Positions 9,622 through 18,684 of a stretch of DNA of 64,000 nt are shown here, piece after piece. This stretch comes from an uncultured Campylobacter sp. (GTDB taxonomy: Bacteria; Campylobacterota; Campylobacteria; Campylobacterales; Campylobacteraceae): positions 1 through 64,000 of the forward strand of contig NZ_CALHGM010000034.1 in NCBI RefSeq assembly GCF_938030145.1, in the 5' to 3' direction. The notes beneath the pieces are model-generated. The model ran no database searches and was not told the DNA's origin. It saw only the letters and a program-made list of their open reading frames with translations. Positions within the stretch are counted from its first letter, which is position 1. Every line of letters starts with the position of its first letter. Made by a program: the position numbers and the translations under genes.

Positions 9622-10071
9622 TCATTCCTCTATCGTATAATTTTCCCAAAAGAAATTTATCCACTCATCCGTCTTTGAAATTTTAAAATCGGGCTGGATA
9701 AGCGCTTTAGGTTTGTAAAAAATCACCGCGGTTTTAAGCTCTATTTGCGGGAATTTCTCCAGCAGCACGCGCTTGATCTCGACCATACTGTCGCCGCTGT
9801 CGATGATATCGTCCACCAGCAGCACGCGCTTGTAAAGCTCCAGATCGGGCACGTTGAAAACGTCGATGGTGTCGAGCTTTTTGGTGTCCGCGTAGTGGAT
9901 GGAATTTATCGAAAATATCGTCCGCATATCAAGCGCATTGGCTAGCGCGTGACCGAATGTGAGCCCGCCTCTAGCGATCGCCACGATTGCATCGGGCATA
10001 AATTCGTCCCTAACCTGCTTTGCTATAACTCTTGCGTCGCGATCCATCTCGTCAAAACTATAAAATCTCAT
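9622..10071 (-). CDS. Purine phosphoribosyltransferase
   Basis: Type I phosphoribosyltransferase of 149 residues, xanthine-guanine or hypoxanthine type, converting a salvaged purine base plus PRPP to the nucleotide in the cytoplasm. The PRPP-binding motif VLLVDDIIDSGDSM is intact near residues 84-97, and the N-terminal IARGGLTFG loop is the expected PP-binding loop. It directly follows the NCS2 purine permease (15-base gap) and mqnE, so uptake and salvage of purines are encoded together. I recall the same order in C. jejuni. The exact base preference is not visible. Confidence 0.85.
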   Translation of the reverse strand: MRFYSFDEMDRDARVIAKQVRDEFMPDAIVAIARGGLTFGHALANALDMRTIFSINSIHYADTKKLDTIDVFNVPDLELYKRVLLVDDIIDSGDSMVEIKRVLLEKFPQIELKTAVIFYKPKALIQPDFKISKTDEWINFFWENYTIEE

Positions 10072-10086
10072 ATCTTTCCTTAAAAT

Positions 10087-11382
10087 TTAATGCATTAAAA
10101 ATACTAAAACGCTAATCGCGCCAAGCGTCAAAACGCCGAAATTTAAATCTTTTATCCTGCGCTGAGCGAGTCTAACTACGATATAAGCGATAAAGCCGAA
10201 GCTTAAGCCGTTGGTGATCGAGTAGGTAAAAGGCATCAAAAATACTATAAAAAACGCAGGGATTAGAATTCCAGCGTCGCTATAATCGATCTTGCCAAGC
10301 TCGCTAAACATCAAAACCCCGACCATTACGAGGATCGGATAGATTGCATTTGCTGGGATCGCCTTAAATAGCGGCAGCATAAACAGCGTCAGCACGAAAA
10401 ATATAGCGCAAAATACCGCGGTAAGTCCCGTGCGACCGCCCGCCTCCACGCCGCTGGCGCTCTCGGCAAACGCAGTAACCGTGCTCGTTCCTATAACGGC
10501 GCCCGCAACGCTGCCTATCGCATCGGAGGTTAAATTTCTAGATAATTTTTTCATGCCGTCTTTACTATTCTCTCCAAAAAGCCCTGCGCGGTTTCCCACG
10601 CCGGTTAGAGTGCCGATGCTATCGAATAGATGCGTGACGAAAAATGTGATTATAAAAGGCACGAACGCGAGCTTTAGCGCTCCGGGGATATCTAACTTAG
10701 CAAATATCGGCGTTATGCCGCTTGGCGCGCTTACGATGCCATGAGGTGCGGGCGAAATTCCAGCCACCCACGCAACGCACGAAGTAATCAAGATGCTTAA
10801 GATAAACGCCGCCTTGATTCTAAGCACGAAGAGCACCAGCACTACCGCTAAGCCTAAAATTCCAAGCAAAACGTTTAGATCTTTTAAATTTCCTAAAGTT
10901 ACTAGCGTCGCCTGACTAGGCGCGATGACGCCCATCTGCTTAAGTCCGATGAAGCAGATAAAAGCGCCGATACCCGCGCTTATGGCGCGACGCAGATCAA
11001 GTGGGATAGATTTGATAACCCAAACGCGAAAGTTCGTAAACGAAAGCACGGTAAAAAGCGCCCCGCTTATCGCTACGATGCCAAGTGCGCTCTGCCACGG
11101 CATCTTCGCATCCACGCACAACGCAAAGGTAAAATATGCATTTAGTCCCATACCGACGCTAAGCGCAACGGGGGTATTTGCAAAGAGCCCATTAAATAAC
11201 GTCGCGATTATCGTAATAAGCGCGGTTGCCGTAACCAGCGCATCAAACGGCATACCTGCGATGCTCATAATGTTAGCGTTTACTGGCACGATGTAAATCA
11301 TCGCCAAAAACGTAGTAAGCCCTGCGATAAGCTCCTGCCTTACCGACGTTTTTGCCGCGGCGAGATGAAAGAATTTCTCCAC
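10087..11382 (-). CDS. NCS2/AzgA-type purine permease
   Basis: 431-residue inner-membrane permease with about 12 or more hydrophobic segments, of the AzgA/PbuG guanine-hypoxanthine or adenine branch of the NCS2 superfamily. The opening (KTSVRQELIAGLTTFLAMIY), the VGMGLNAYF segment and the GTSTVTAFAESASGVEAGGR segment are family hallmarks. It lies between mqnE (18 bases) and the phosphoribosyltransferase gene (15 bases), which supports purine salvage. Note that the futalosine pathway releases adenine or hypoxanthine, so a link between mqnE and salvage genes makes metabolic sense; that link is inference. Confidence 0.9.
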   Translation of the reverse strand: MEKFFHLAAAKTSVRQELIAGLTTFLAMIYIVPVNANIMSIAGMPFDALVTATALITIIATLFNGLFANTPVALSVGMGLNAYFTFALCVDAKMPWQSALGIVAISGALFTVLSFTNFRVWVIKSIPLDLRRAISAGIGAFICFIGLKQMGVIAPSQATLVTLGNLKDLNVLLGILGLAVVLVLFVLRIKAAFILSILITSCVAWVAGISPAPHGIVSAPSGITPIFAKLDIPGALKLAFVPFIITFFVTHLFDSIGTLTGVGNRAGLFGENSKDGMKKLSRNLTSDAIGSVAGAVIGTSTVTAFAESASGVEAGGRTGLTAVFCAIFFVLTLFMLPLFKAIPANAIYPILVMVGVLMFSELGKIDYSDAGILIPAFFIVFLMPFTYSITNGLSFGFIAYIVVRLAQRRIKDLNFGVLTLGAISVLVFLMH

Positions 11383-11400
11383 TTGCTCCTCCTTTAGAAT

Positions 11401-12483
11401 TTATTCGTAAATTTTGATCTGGTTATACAAGCTGTCGCGCTCGACCGGCACAAAGCCCGCAGTGCCGATCATATCGATAAAATCGCGCTTGCTCTGCCCT
11501 TTTTTGCTGCTGGCGCCGGCGCTGCTTTGAATGCTTTCGTTCTCGATCGTGCCGTCAAGATCGTCCGCGCCGAAATCCTGCGCTACGAGAGCCAAATTTA
11601 AGGTCGAGGTCGCCCAATACGCCTTGATATGCGCGACGTTGTCGAGCAGAATTCTACTAATCGCGATCGTTTTTAAAATTTCGACCGAGCCCAAAAAGCC
11701 CTTAACGTCCAGGTAGTTGTTCTCGCGCTGATACACGAGCGGGATGAAGGCGTTGAAACCGCCGCCGTTAGCGCGAGCTAGGCTCTCATCTTGCAGCGCG
11801 CGGATGCGCAAGATGTGATCGATACGGTGAGCGCGGCTTTCGATATGTCCAAAGAGCATCGTGGCGTTGCTCTGACGCCCGCGCGCATGCCACAGCGAGT
11901 GGATACGCAGCCACTGCTCGCTTGAGACCTTGCCTTTGCAAATTTTATCGCGCACGTCCTCGTCAAAAATTTCGGCGCCGCCCCCGGGCATCGAATCCAC
12001 GCCGCTTTGCATCATCAGCTCTATCGTCTCTTCGTAGCTCATCTTCCACTTTCGCCGCCAGTAATCGACCTCCGCCGCGGTCATCGCCTTGATATGCACA
12101 AGCGGATATTTTTGCTTTATCGCTTTGAAAATTCCCAAATATTGCTGCGGCGTAACAAACGGATTGTGCGAGCTTACGATATGAATCTCCTTCGTGCCGC
12201 GCGCTACGGTCTCGTCCACGATACGCATGATCTCATCATCGCTCATCGTATAGGCGTTTTCGTTCTTGCGGTGCGCCGAAAATGCGCAAAATTTACAGGT
12301 ATCTGCACATAAATTTGAAGGATTGATATGGCGATTTGCGTTGAAATAGACGTTTTTGCCGTTTTTTTCTTTGCGAATAGCAAAGGCGAATTTGCCCAGA
12401 TCGAAAAGATCTAAATCCCATAATTTCACGCCGTCTTCGTAATTTAATCTCTCGCCGCTTTGTAATTTTTCTAAAATTTCCAT
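11401..12483 (-). CDS. mqnE: Aminofutalosine synthase
   Basis: Radical SAM enzyme that joins 3-[(1-carboxyvinyl)oxy]benzoate and the SAM adenosyl group to give aminofutalosine, the entry step of futalosine menaquinone synthesis. The 4Fe-4S cysteines are C59, C63 and C66 (CADTCKFC). SPGGG-type motif PGGGAEIF and the 360-residue length fit MqnE; MqnC is closely related but the PGGGAEIFDEDVR region and length favour MqnE. It leads a unit with the purine permease and phosphoribosyltransferase and is divergent from glmS. An Ala-Ser-Gly-Lys insertion near residue 320 is unusual. Confidence 0.9.
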   Translation of the reverse strand: MEILEKLQSGERLNYEDGVKLWDLDLFDLGKFAFAIRKEKNGKNVYFNANRHINPSNLCADTCKFCAFSAHRKNENAYTMSDDEIMRIVDETVARGTKEIHIVSSHNPFVTPQQYLGIFKAIKQKYPLVHIKAMTAAEVDYWRRKWKMSYEETIELMMQSGVDSMPGGGAEIFDEDVRDKICKGKVSSEQWLRIHSLWHARGRQSNATMLFGHIESRAHRIDHILRIRALQDESLARANGGGFNAFIPLVYQRENNYLDVKGFLGSVEILKTIAISRILLDNVAHIKAYWATSTLNLALVAQDFGADDLDGTIENESIQSSAGASSKKGQSKRDFIDMIGTAGFVPVERDSLYNQIKIYE

Positions 12484-12509
12484 CGATTTTCCAAGCCAAA
12501 TTTTGTGCT

Positions 12510-12521
12510 AATTATATAATT
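12510..12521. promoter_or_regulatory. Palindromic -10 element between mqnE and glmS
   Basis: AATTATATAATT is its own reverse complement and so presents TATAAT on both strands, 27 bases before mqnE and about 105 before glmS. It could serve as a shared -10 for the divergent pair. A second TAAAAT-like box nearer glmS (about 12589-12594) is an alternative for that gene. Confidence 0.4.
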
Positions 12522-12624
12522 TTTTGCTTACAAAACGGATAAGCGGACTAAATTTAGAGCCGAATTTCGTTAATTTAAAATAGCGTAGTAAAATGGGCGC
12601 CAAATTTCAAATAAGGAAAGCAAA

Positions 12625-14442
12625 ATGTGTGGAATCGTGGGCTACATAGGAAATGAAGAGAAGAAAAAAATCATAATAAACGGACTGAAAGAACTCGAAT
12701 ATCGAGGATACGACAGCGCGGGCCTTGCCGTGATGGACGAGAGTGCGAATATAAAGTATTTCAAAGCGGTCGGCAAGCTGAATAATCTCGAAGAAAAGAT
12801 GAAAGATTTCACTTCGCAAGGCTTTGGCGTTGCGATCGGGCATACTCGCTGGGCGACGCACGGAAAGCCTACCGAGCTTAACGCGCATCCGCATTTTGGG
12901 GATTTTAGCTTCGTCGTGCATAACGGTATCATCGAAAACTACATCGAGCTAAAAGATGAGCTCGAAGCGGACGGCGTGAAATTTTTAAGCCAGACCGATA
13001 CCGAAGTAATCGTGCATCTTTTTGAAAAAAATTTCAAGGCTAGCAACGACGCATTTAAGGCATATGAAGCCACAATTAAACGGCTAAAAGGCGCATACGC
13101 TACGCTTTTAATCACCAAGGCAGCACCTGGCGAAATTTTCTTTGCTAAAAACGCAGCTCCGCTGATCGTCGCAAAAAACGATAAAAACGAAATTTTCTTT
13201 AGCTCCTCGGACGCTCCGCTCATCGGGCTTGCGAATACGGCTGCGTATCTGGACGATCAAATTTACGGCGTTGCCAAGCTTGGACAAATCGACGTTTTTA
13301 AAAACTCTAAACCGCATAATTGCGCCTTTAGTGAGCTTCCGAAAGATAAAGGCTATGCGCAAAAAGAGGGCTTTAGATTTTTTATGGAAAAAGAAATTTA
13401 CGAGCAGGCGCAAGTCGTAACCGAAACGATGATGGGGCGCGTAATCAAGGGCGGAAAGATAAAATTTGACGAGCTTGACGAGGTGCTGTTTGAGGGGATC
13501 GACGAGGTCGTGTTATGCGCCTGCGGTACGAGCTATCACGCCGCGCTCGTAAGCTCGTATCTTTTTGAGCGCATAGTCAAAATCCGCACAAAAGTAGAAG
13601 TTGCCAGCGAGTTCCGCTACAAGGAGCCGTTTTTGAATAAAAACGCCCTTTTCATCGTCATTTCGCAAAGCGGCGAGACCGCCGATACCCTAGAGGCGCT
13701 GCATATCGCTAAAAAAGCCGGTCTTAGGACGCTTGCGATCTGCAACGTCGATAATAGCTCAATCGTGCGCATGGCAGGCAGCGTGATCCTCACCCGCGCA
13801 GGCATCGAAAAGGGGGTAGCATCTACGAAGGCTTTTGCGACGCAGGTTATGGTGCTATGGATGTTCGTCGTGTATCTTGCAAATCTGCGCGGCACCGTCT
13901 CCGCCAAAAACAACGCGAGCGAAATTTCGGCGATGCTTCATATCCCGCAAATTTTAAAGATCAAAGACGGCTTGCAGGATAAAATTTACCGCATGAGCAA
14001 GCATTACCTGCACGGACACGGCTTTTTCTTTATTGGGCGCGATATTTTCTATCCACTCGCTCTTGAGGGCGCGCTCAAGCTCAAAGAGATCTCCTATCTG
14101 CACGCGGAGGGCTATCCGAGCGGCGAGATGAAACACGGTCCGATCGCGCTTGCGGATTCCAATCTTTTTACGATCGCGCTAATGCCTAAAAATGCGCTTT
14201 ATGAAAAAACCAAAAGCAACGTCGAGGAGCTTGCCGCGCGCGATGCGTATATTTTAGCTATCAGCCCGGAAGAGCCCGAGATCGCGGATGATTTTATCAA
14301 AACGAGCGAGCAGAGTCACGCGATGAGCGAGTTTTTTGAGATGATGATAATTTTACAAATTCTAGCTCTTGAAATCTCCGTCAGACTTGGCAACGACGTA
14401 GATATGCCGCGGAATTTAGCCAAAAGTGTGACCGTAGAATAA
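12625..14442 (+). CDS. glmS: Glutamine-fructose-6-phosphate aminotransferase
   Basis: Makes glucosamine-6-phosphate from fructose-6-phosphate and glutamine, the first step to UDP-GlcNAc for peptidoglycan and glycans. The N-terminal Ntn glutaminase has the catalytic Cys2 (MCGIVGYIGN). Two SIS domains follow, with CGTSYHAA and SQSGETADT motifs. The C-terminus (NLAKSVTVE) is the family end. At 605 residues it is normal. AAGGAAAG lies before the ATG. I recall glmS near mqnE in C. jejuni as well. Confidence 0.97.
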   Translation: MCGIVGYIGNEEKKKIIINGLKELEYRGYDSAGLAVMDESANIKYFKAVGKLNNLEEKMKDFTSQGFGVAIGHTRWATHGKPTELNAHPHFGDFSFVVHNGIIENYIELKDELEADGVKFLSQTDTEVIVHLFEKNFKASNDAFKAYEATIKRLKGAYATLLITKAAPGEIFFAKNAAPLIVAKNDKNEIFFSSSDAPLIGLANTAAYLDDQIYGVAKLGQIDVFKNSKPHNCAFSELPKDKGYAQKEGFRFFMEKEIYEQAQVVTETMMGRVIKGGKIKFDELDEVLFEGIDEVVLCACGTSYHAALVSSYLFERIVKIRTKVEVASEFRYKEPFLNKNALFIVISQSGETADTLEALHIAKKAGLRTLAICNVDNSSIVRMAGSVILTRAGIEKGVASTKAFATQVMVLWMFVVYLANLRGTVSAKNNASEISAMLHIPQILKIKDGLQDKIYRMSKHYLHGHGFFFIGRDIFYPLALEGALKLKEISYLHAEGYPSGEMKHGPIALADSNLFTIALMPKNALYEKTKSNVEELAARDAYILAISPEEPEIADDFIKTSEQSHAMSEFFEMMIILQILALEISVRLGNDVDMPRNLAKSVTVE

Positions 14443-14502
14443 TCGTTTTTTAAGTTCATTTTGACTAATATTTCTCATTAAAAAATCGGGGAATGTTAGT
14501 AT

Positions 14503-15636
14503 ATGAGACTTATCGGATTTATCAGAGGTGAAAATGTCATAGTCGCCACGGGCGGGGTCGAGTATAGCTACGAAATGCTAGGCGAGCGCGATCCTAGCCT
14601 AACCGACGGCGATGAGGTAAGCTTCGACACACTAGCATCCAGCGCGATAAATATAAAGCGCGTCGAGGGCTCTAAATCCAAAGACCGCGTAGCGCAAAAA
14701 GTAGCCCCACAGCCAAAAGAAGCTGCAAAGCAAAACGATGAAATTTTTGGCGATAAGGATTTTAGAGAAGACAATATATCCGAAGCGCCATCCTTTCAAA
14801 GCTCCACCGAAAATATTGCAAACGATATATCTGCCGTAAAAGAAACGAAGGTCGCAAAAAAATTTAATAAATTTAAATTTAACCGCAAAGCCAAGCCTGC
14901 TAGTGCAAAAAAACCGAAATTCTTTGGATTTGAGTTCGTCCAAACCGACGATCTGCGCACTACGCAAAGCGTCGAGAGTAAAATTTATACTTCATCTATC
15001 CGCAAGGAAGGGCTTAAATCCATAATCCTGCCCATAGCGCCAATAGTCATTATTTTGATATTCCGTTCGCAAATCGCAAGCATATTTCTATCTTTTTCGC
15101 AGATCGAAGCTTATGTCAATCAAGATACGGTTTATATGGTGATGGACCTGCTGATTTTCCTTAGTTTTGCACTATTTTATCTGCTGCCGCTTAACCGCGC
15201 GATAAACCTACTCTCCATAGCGACGCACGATCAATACCCGATGCGTCAAATGGCGAATTACAACGTCTTTATCATCCTGTGCGTCATCTCTACGATCCTG
15301 CAGGATAAGAGCCTGGGGCTGGATGAGTTCGAGCAGATTTTCATCTGCGGCGTGATCGGATTTGGGCTAATTTCGTTTTATTATAAGTTCAAGGCGTTTG
15401 CGTTTATATTTTTCAAAACTGCAGGCTCGATCCTATTTGCTCCTGCGCTGCTCGTAGAGCTCGCGGCTATTATTTTCATCGGCATCGGCGACCGCTATAC
15501 TGGCGCGTCGATGAAATTTATGGAGCTTACGGGACTATTTTTTGCGAGCACGGCGTGGAGATACATCATAATTTTTATCGTTATGTCGCCGCTTTATTTC
15601 CTTGGATTTTGTATGCTAAGGTGGATTAAAAAATAA
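14503..15636 (+). CDS. Unrecognised membrane protein with N-terminal beta domain
   Basis: 377 residues. The first 55 or so (MRLIGFIRGENVIVATGG onward) look like a small beta-rich soluble domain. A Lys/Ala/Asn-rich linker follows (about 60-140), then about six hydrophobic segments from residue 167 to the end. I do not recognise the family. It starts 60 bases after glmS on the same strand and may be read from the same message. No catalytic motif is evident, so no function is proposed. Confidence 0.6.
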   Translation: MRLIGFIRGENVIVATGGVEYSYEMLGERDPSLTDGDEVSFDTLASSAINIKRVEGSKSKDRVAQKVAPQPKEAAKQNDEIFGDKDFREDNISEAPSFQSSTENIANDISAVKETKVAKKFNKFKFNRKAKPASAKKPKFFGFEFVQTDDLRTTQSVESKIYTSSIRKEGLKSIILPIAPIVIILIFRSQIASIFLSFSQIEAYVNQDTVYMVMDLLIFLSFALFYLLPLNRAINLLSIATHDQYPMRQMANYNVFIILCVISTILQDKSLGLDEFEQIFICGVIGFGLISFYYKFKAFAFIFFKTAGSILFAPALLVELAAIIFIGIGDRYTGASMKFMELTGLFFASTAWRYIIIFIVMSPLYFLGFCMLRWIKK

Positions 15637-16328
15637 TTTTACAAAATTTTACCGCAGATTTAGTTACGATGAAATTCTACTATGATAGAATTCTGCTTAA
15701 AATTTCATTGCAAAATTTAGCACGAAGGCAGAATTTAGCGGAGATTTTAACTTTATCAAAGTAAAATTCTACCGCATTGAAATTTTATCGCAATAAAATT
15801 CCGCAATTGTAGGTGCAATCACACACTAAAGTAATATATGTCTTTTATACGCGTTAATGCACGCTTACAAAAATAACACCAATGCCTGCGAAATTTCGAT
15901 GCAATGCCTCCCCCTCTTTTTTTATTTGACAAAATCCATGGCAATTGATATCGCAGCTCTAAATTCCTACCGCTAAAATCCATCTTTAAATCTCGCGCGC
16001 TCAGCGCATATCAACTCAGAATTTTATCCACGCAATTCAGCGCGAAATTCAAAGCTAAATTTCACATCGCACTCTACGGCGAAATTCCAAGACATAGCTC
16101 TATCATAATAAAATTTTGCCAAAATAAAACTATAATTGATGCCAAAGTCTAAGCGCGGATTCAAATCAAATTTAAAGCTACAAGCTCCACGCTACACAGC
16201 TCTTAAAATTTCACTGCCCAAATTTTGTCGCGTTTAAATTTAGCCGCCCGCGCCGTATTAAAATTCCGCTCGTCGCAGCGGCTAAATTTAACTATCACGT
16301 TAAATTCCGCATCCTCGCCCGCCGAAAT
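15637..16328. other. Non-coding 692-bp gap
   Basis: Convergent-side gap between a plus-strand membrane gene and tgt. No gene was recognised. It contains many near-repeats built on AAATTT, GAATTC, GAATTT and AAATTC (for example 15640-15810), and one long hairpin at 16235-16290. Confidence 0.6.
16235..16290 (-). terminator. 13-bp perfect inverted repeat after tgt
   Basis: TAAATTTAGCCGC at 16235-16247 is exactly reversed at 16278-16290, with a 30-base loop. It lies about 40 bases past the tgt stop, so it is a likely transcript end or stabiliser. Confidence 0.45.
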
Positions 16329-17495
16329 TTAATCCCGCGCTATGTTTCGTGCGGCGTAGAATTCCCGCCTAAACTCAGCAAACCGCCCGTGCATGATCGC
16401 CTCTCTCATATCCGCGGCAAGGCGCAGGTAATAGTGCAGATTGTGAATGCTTGCGAGGCGATAAAAGCTAAGCTCGTGCGCGCGAAATAGATGATTTAGG
16501 TAGCCGCGGCTGAAGCGTTTGCACGTGTAGCAGTCGCAGTGCGGATCGATCGGATCGTGATCGCTGATAAAGCCCGCGTTTTTGATGCTGATCTTGCCGA
16601 AGCTTGTAAATAGCGTGCCGTTGCGGGCATTGCGCGTAGGCATCACACAGTCGAACATATCCACGCCGCGAGCGACGTTTTCGACGAGATCCTCGGGCGT
16701 GCCGACCCCCATCAAATATCGCGGGCGCGCCGCATCGACGTATGGCATCATGGCCTCTACGGTTTCGTACATCAGCTCGTTTTTCTCACCCACGCTAAGC
16801 CCCCCGATCGCAAGCCCGTCGAAGCTCATCTCGCACAGCGCTTCGGCGCAAAATTTGCGCGCCTGCGGGTCGGTGCCGCCTTGGATGATACCGAAGATGT
16901 TTTGATGCGCGTGCAGGCCGCGAGATTTCATGGTCTCGTGATAATCTATCGCTTCGCGAGCCCATTTTATCGTGCGCGCAACGCTTAGATCGATCCGCTT
17001 TTTAAGCCACGATCTATCATCGAAGCTCAATGCGCCAGGCTCGCGCGGCAGCTCCACTAAATCGTCTAAAATCATCATAATATCGGAGTTTAGCTCATAC
17101 TGCGTATCCAGCACTGAGCGCGGCGTGAAATAATGCATGCTGCCGTCGATGTGGCTTTTAAATTTTATGCCGCCCTCGTCGTTTTTGGTGTTTGCGCGCA
17201 AGCTAAAAGCCTGAAAGCCGCCGCTGTCGGTCAGAAAGCTGCGGGGAAATTTCGTAAATCCGTGCAGCCCGCCGAACTCCGCCACTACCCGTGAGCCTGG
17301 GCGCAGATACATGTGATAGGTGTTAGCGAGGATGATCTGCGCGCCCAGAAGCTGCGCTACGTCCGTCGCATCGAGCGCCTTGACCGCACCCACGGTGCCG
17401 ACCGGCATAAAAACGGGGGTGCGGATCGTGCTGTGCGCCGTGCGGATCGTGCAGGCGCGCGCCGCGCCGTCTGCGGCGTCTATTTGAAAATCCAT
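16329..17495 (-). CDS. tgt: tRNA-guanine transglycosylase
   Basis: Exchanges guanine-34 of GUN-anticodon tRNAs for preQ1, towards queuosine. The DSGGFQ motif with D90 (proton acceptor) and the FDCVMPTRNARNG segment carrying the nucleophilic Asp are intact. A C-terminal zinc site reads CDCYTC followed by a His in LFRAHE. The 388 residues are normal. AAAGGATC before the ATG fixes the start. It stands alone, bounded by non-coding gaps. Confidence 0.96.
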   Translation of the reverse strand: MDFQIDAADGAARACTIRTAHSTIRTPVFMPVGTVGAVKALDATDVAQLLGAQIILANTYHMYLRPGSRVVAEFGGLHGFTKFPRSFLTDSGGFQAFSLRANTKNDEGGIKFKSHIDGSMHYFTPRSVLDTQYELNSDIMMILDDLVELPREPGALSFDDRSWLKKRIDLSVARTIKWAREAIDYHETMKSRGLHAHQNIFGIIQGGTDPQARKFCAEALCEMSFDGLAIGGLSVGEKNELMYETVEAMMPYVDAARPRYLMGVGTPEDLVENVARGVDMFDCVMPTRNARNGTLFTSFGKISIKNAGFISDHDPIDPHCDCYTCKRFSRGYLNHLFRAHELSFYRLASIHNLHYYLRLAADMREAIMHGRFAEFRREFYAARNIARD

Positions 17496-17812
17496 CTTGA
17501 TCCTTTAAATTTAGCTTTTTTGGCTTTTTAGCCTCTTTACGCACATTCGGCGCAAAATTTTAAAAAGCGATTGTAGCGAAATTTAAATTTGCGGCAGGTA
17601 AAGACGGGTGAAAAAATTTAAAGGATATTATGATGCGTTTACGGATTAAAATTTAAGTAGCGGAGCCGCCGCAACTGCAAAACGTAAAATTTACCGGCTC
17701 TTTTATAATTAAAATTTAATCGAACGTTGCGAATTTAGCGAGCGCGGCGGCATTAGATCACGGCGCGCTTTATATTATAAATTTAAAGATGCGCCGAGAT
17801 AAAATTTCGCAC
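17496..17812. other. Non-coding 317-bp gap
   Basis: Between tgt and the excalibur gene. AT-word-rich; no gene, RNA or convincing hairpin was recognised. Confidence 0.55.
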
Positions 17813-18151
17813 TTATGAAGCAAATTTTATAGCTATAACGCTACCATTAAATTTCTCCGCACCGCATGAGTCGGCAGCGCCCTTTAAATTTGAAACTTCG
17901 CTCTTTTCATCGCGCGCGCTAGAAAATCCGCTAAATTTATGACCATTACGGCCGCACAGCTGTTTTTCGCACGGCACGCCGTCGCCGTCGCCATCGGTAT
18001 GCTGAGTGCCGCCATCCTGAGCCCTGCCACACTCACGTAAATATTGCATCGCTTCTTCGCAGCTGCTAAAATGCGAGCAATAGGTCTTGGCGCTGCAATC
18101 AAGTCCCAAAGCAAGACTAACCAATACTGAAAACAATAAAACTAATTTCAT
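17813..18151 (-). CDS. Secreted excalibur-domain protein
   Basis: 112 residues with a signal peptide (MKLVLLFSVLVSLALG), then a cysteine-rich excalibur-type calcium-binding region: CSAKTYC, CEEAMQYLREC and the signature DGDGDGVPCE near residues 53-62. Excalibur domains bind calcium and occur in exported bacterial proteins, often beside nuclease domains, but here the domain is alone. The last 40 residues are low in conservation signals. AAGGAGAG precedes the ATG. Role unknown. Confidence 0.75.
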   Translation of the reverse strand: MKLVLLFSVLVSLALGLDCSAKTYCSHFSSCEEAMQYLRECGRAQDGGTQHTDGDGDGVPCEKQLCGRNGHKFSGFSSARDEKSEVSNLKGAADSCGAEKFNGSVIAIKFAS

Positions 18152-18339
18152 CGTCTCTCCTTAAAATTTTGATGGAATTGTATGGATAAATAGATAAATA
18201 ATTAATAAAATAGTAAATTTAGCCGCAAACGGCGCAAATTTCACCGCTTACGACGTTTTATTCGGCGGCTGCGTCTAAAGAAATTTAGCGGCTTTAAAGT
18301 TTATCTTTGCACTTTCAAAAGCCGCAACGCACTATGCCG

Positions 18340-18684
18340 CTAGGCGCTTTTGCGTGCGCGAGGCTTTCTTTTTAGGGGCGCATTTTTTGTAGGAGCGCTT
18401 TTACCGTCCGGCAGATTTTCCAAGGCTAAATTTGCTATGGATCTCTTTCTGCCCTTGCTCTTTGCTTTTCTATTTTGCAAAAACTCGCTGTACGGCGAGC
18501 CGTAAAGGCTAGCGTGCCAGATCGCGCTTGCCAGCATCACTGCACCCGAAACTTTATGCAGCTGCGACATGCGCGAGTTCATATTTAGCGCGGTTAGAGC
18601 CGTGATACCCATACTCACTCCCAGCGTCACTTTAGCCGCTTTGCGCTGAAAATTTAGATCCAAAATTTTATCTTCAATGCTCAA
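18340..18684 (-). CDS. Small basic two-helix protein of the P1B-ATPase cluster
   Basis: 114 residues. Two hydrophobic helices (about 18-38 and 45-62) are joined by a short loop, followed by a very basic tail with RK and KR runs. I do not recognise a family. Its start lies inside the end of the ATPase gene (overlap 18674-18684), so translation is coupled and it is probably a partner of the ATPase. It is the last gene of the cluster. Membrane-anchored nucleic-acid or polyanion binding is only suggested by the charge. Confidence 0.65.
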   Translation of the reverse strand: MSIEDKILDLNFQRKAAKVTLGVSMGITALTALNMNSRMSQLHKVSGAVMLASAIWHASLYGSPYSEFLQNRKAKSKGRKRSIANLALENLPDGKSAPTKNAPLKRKPRARKSA

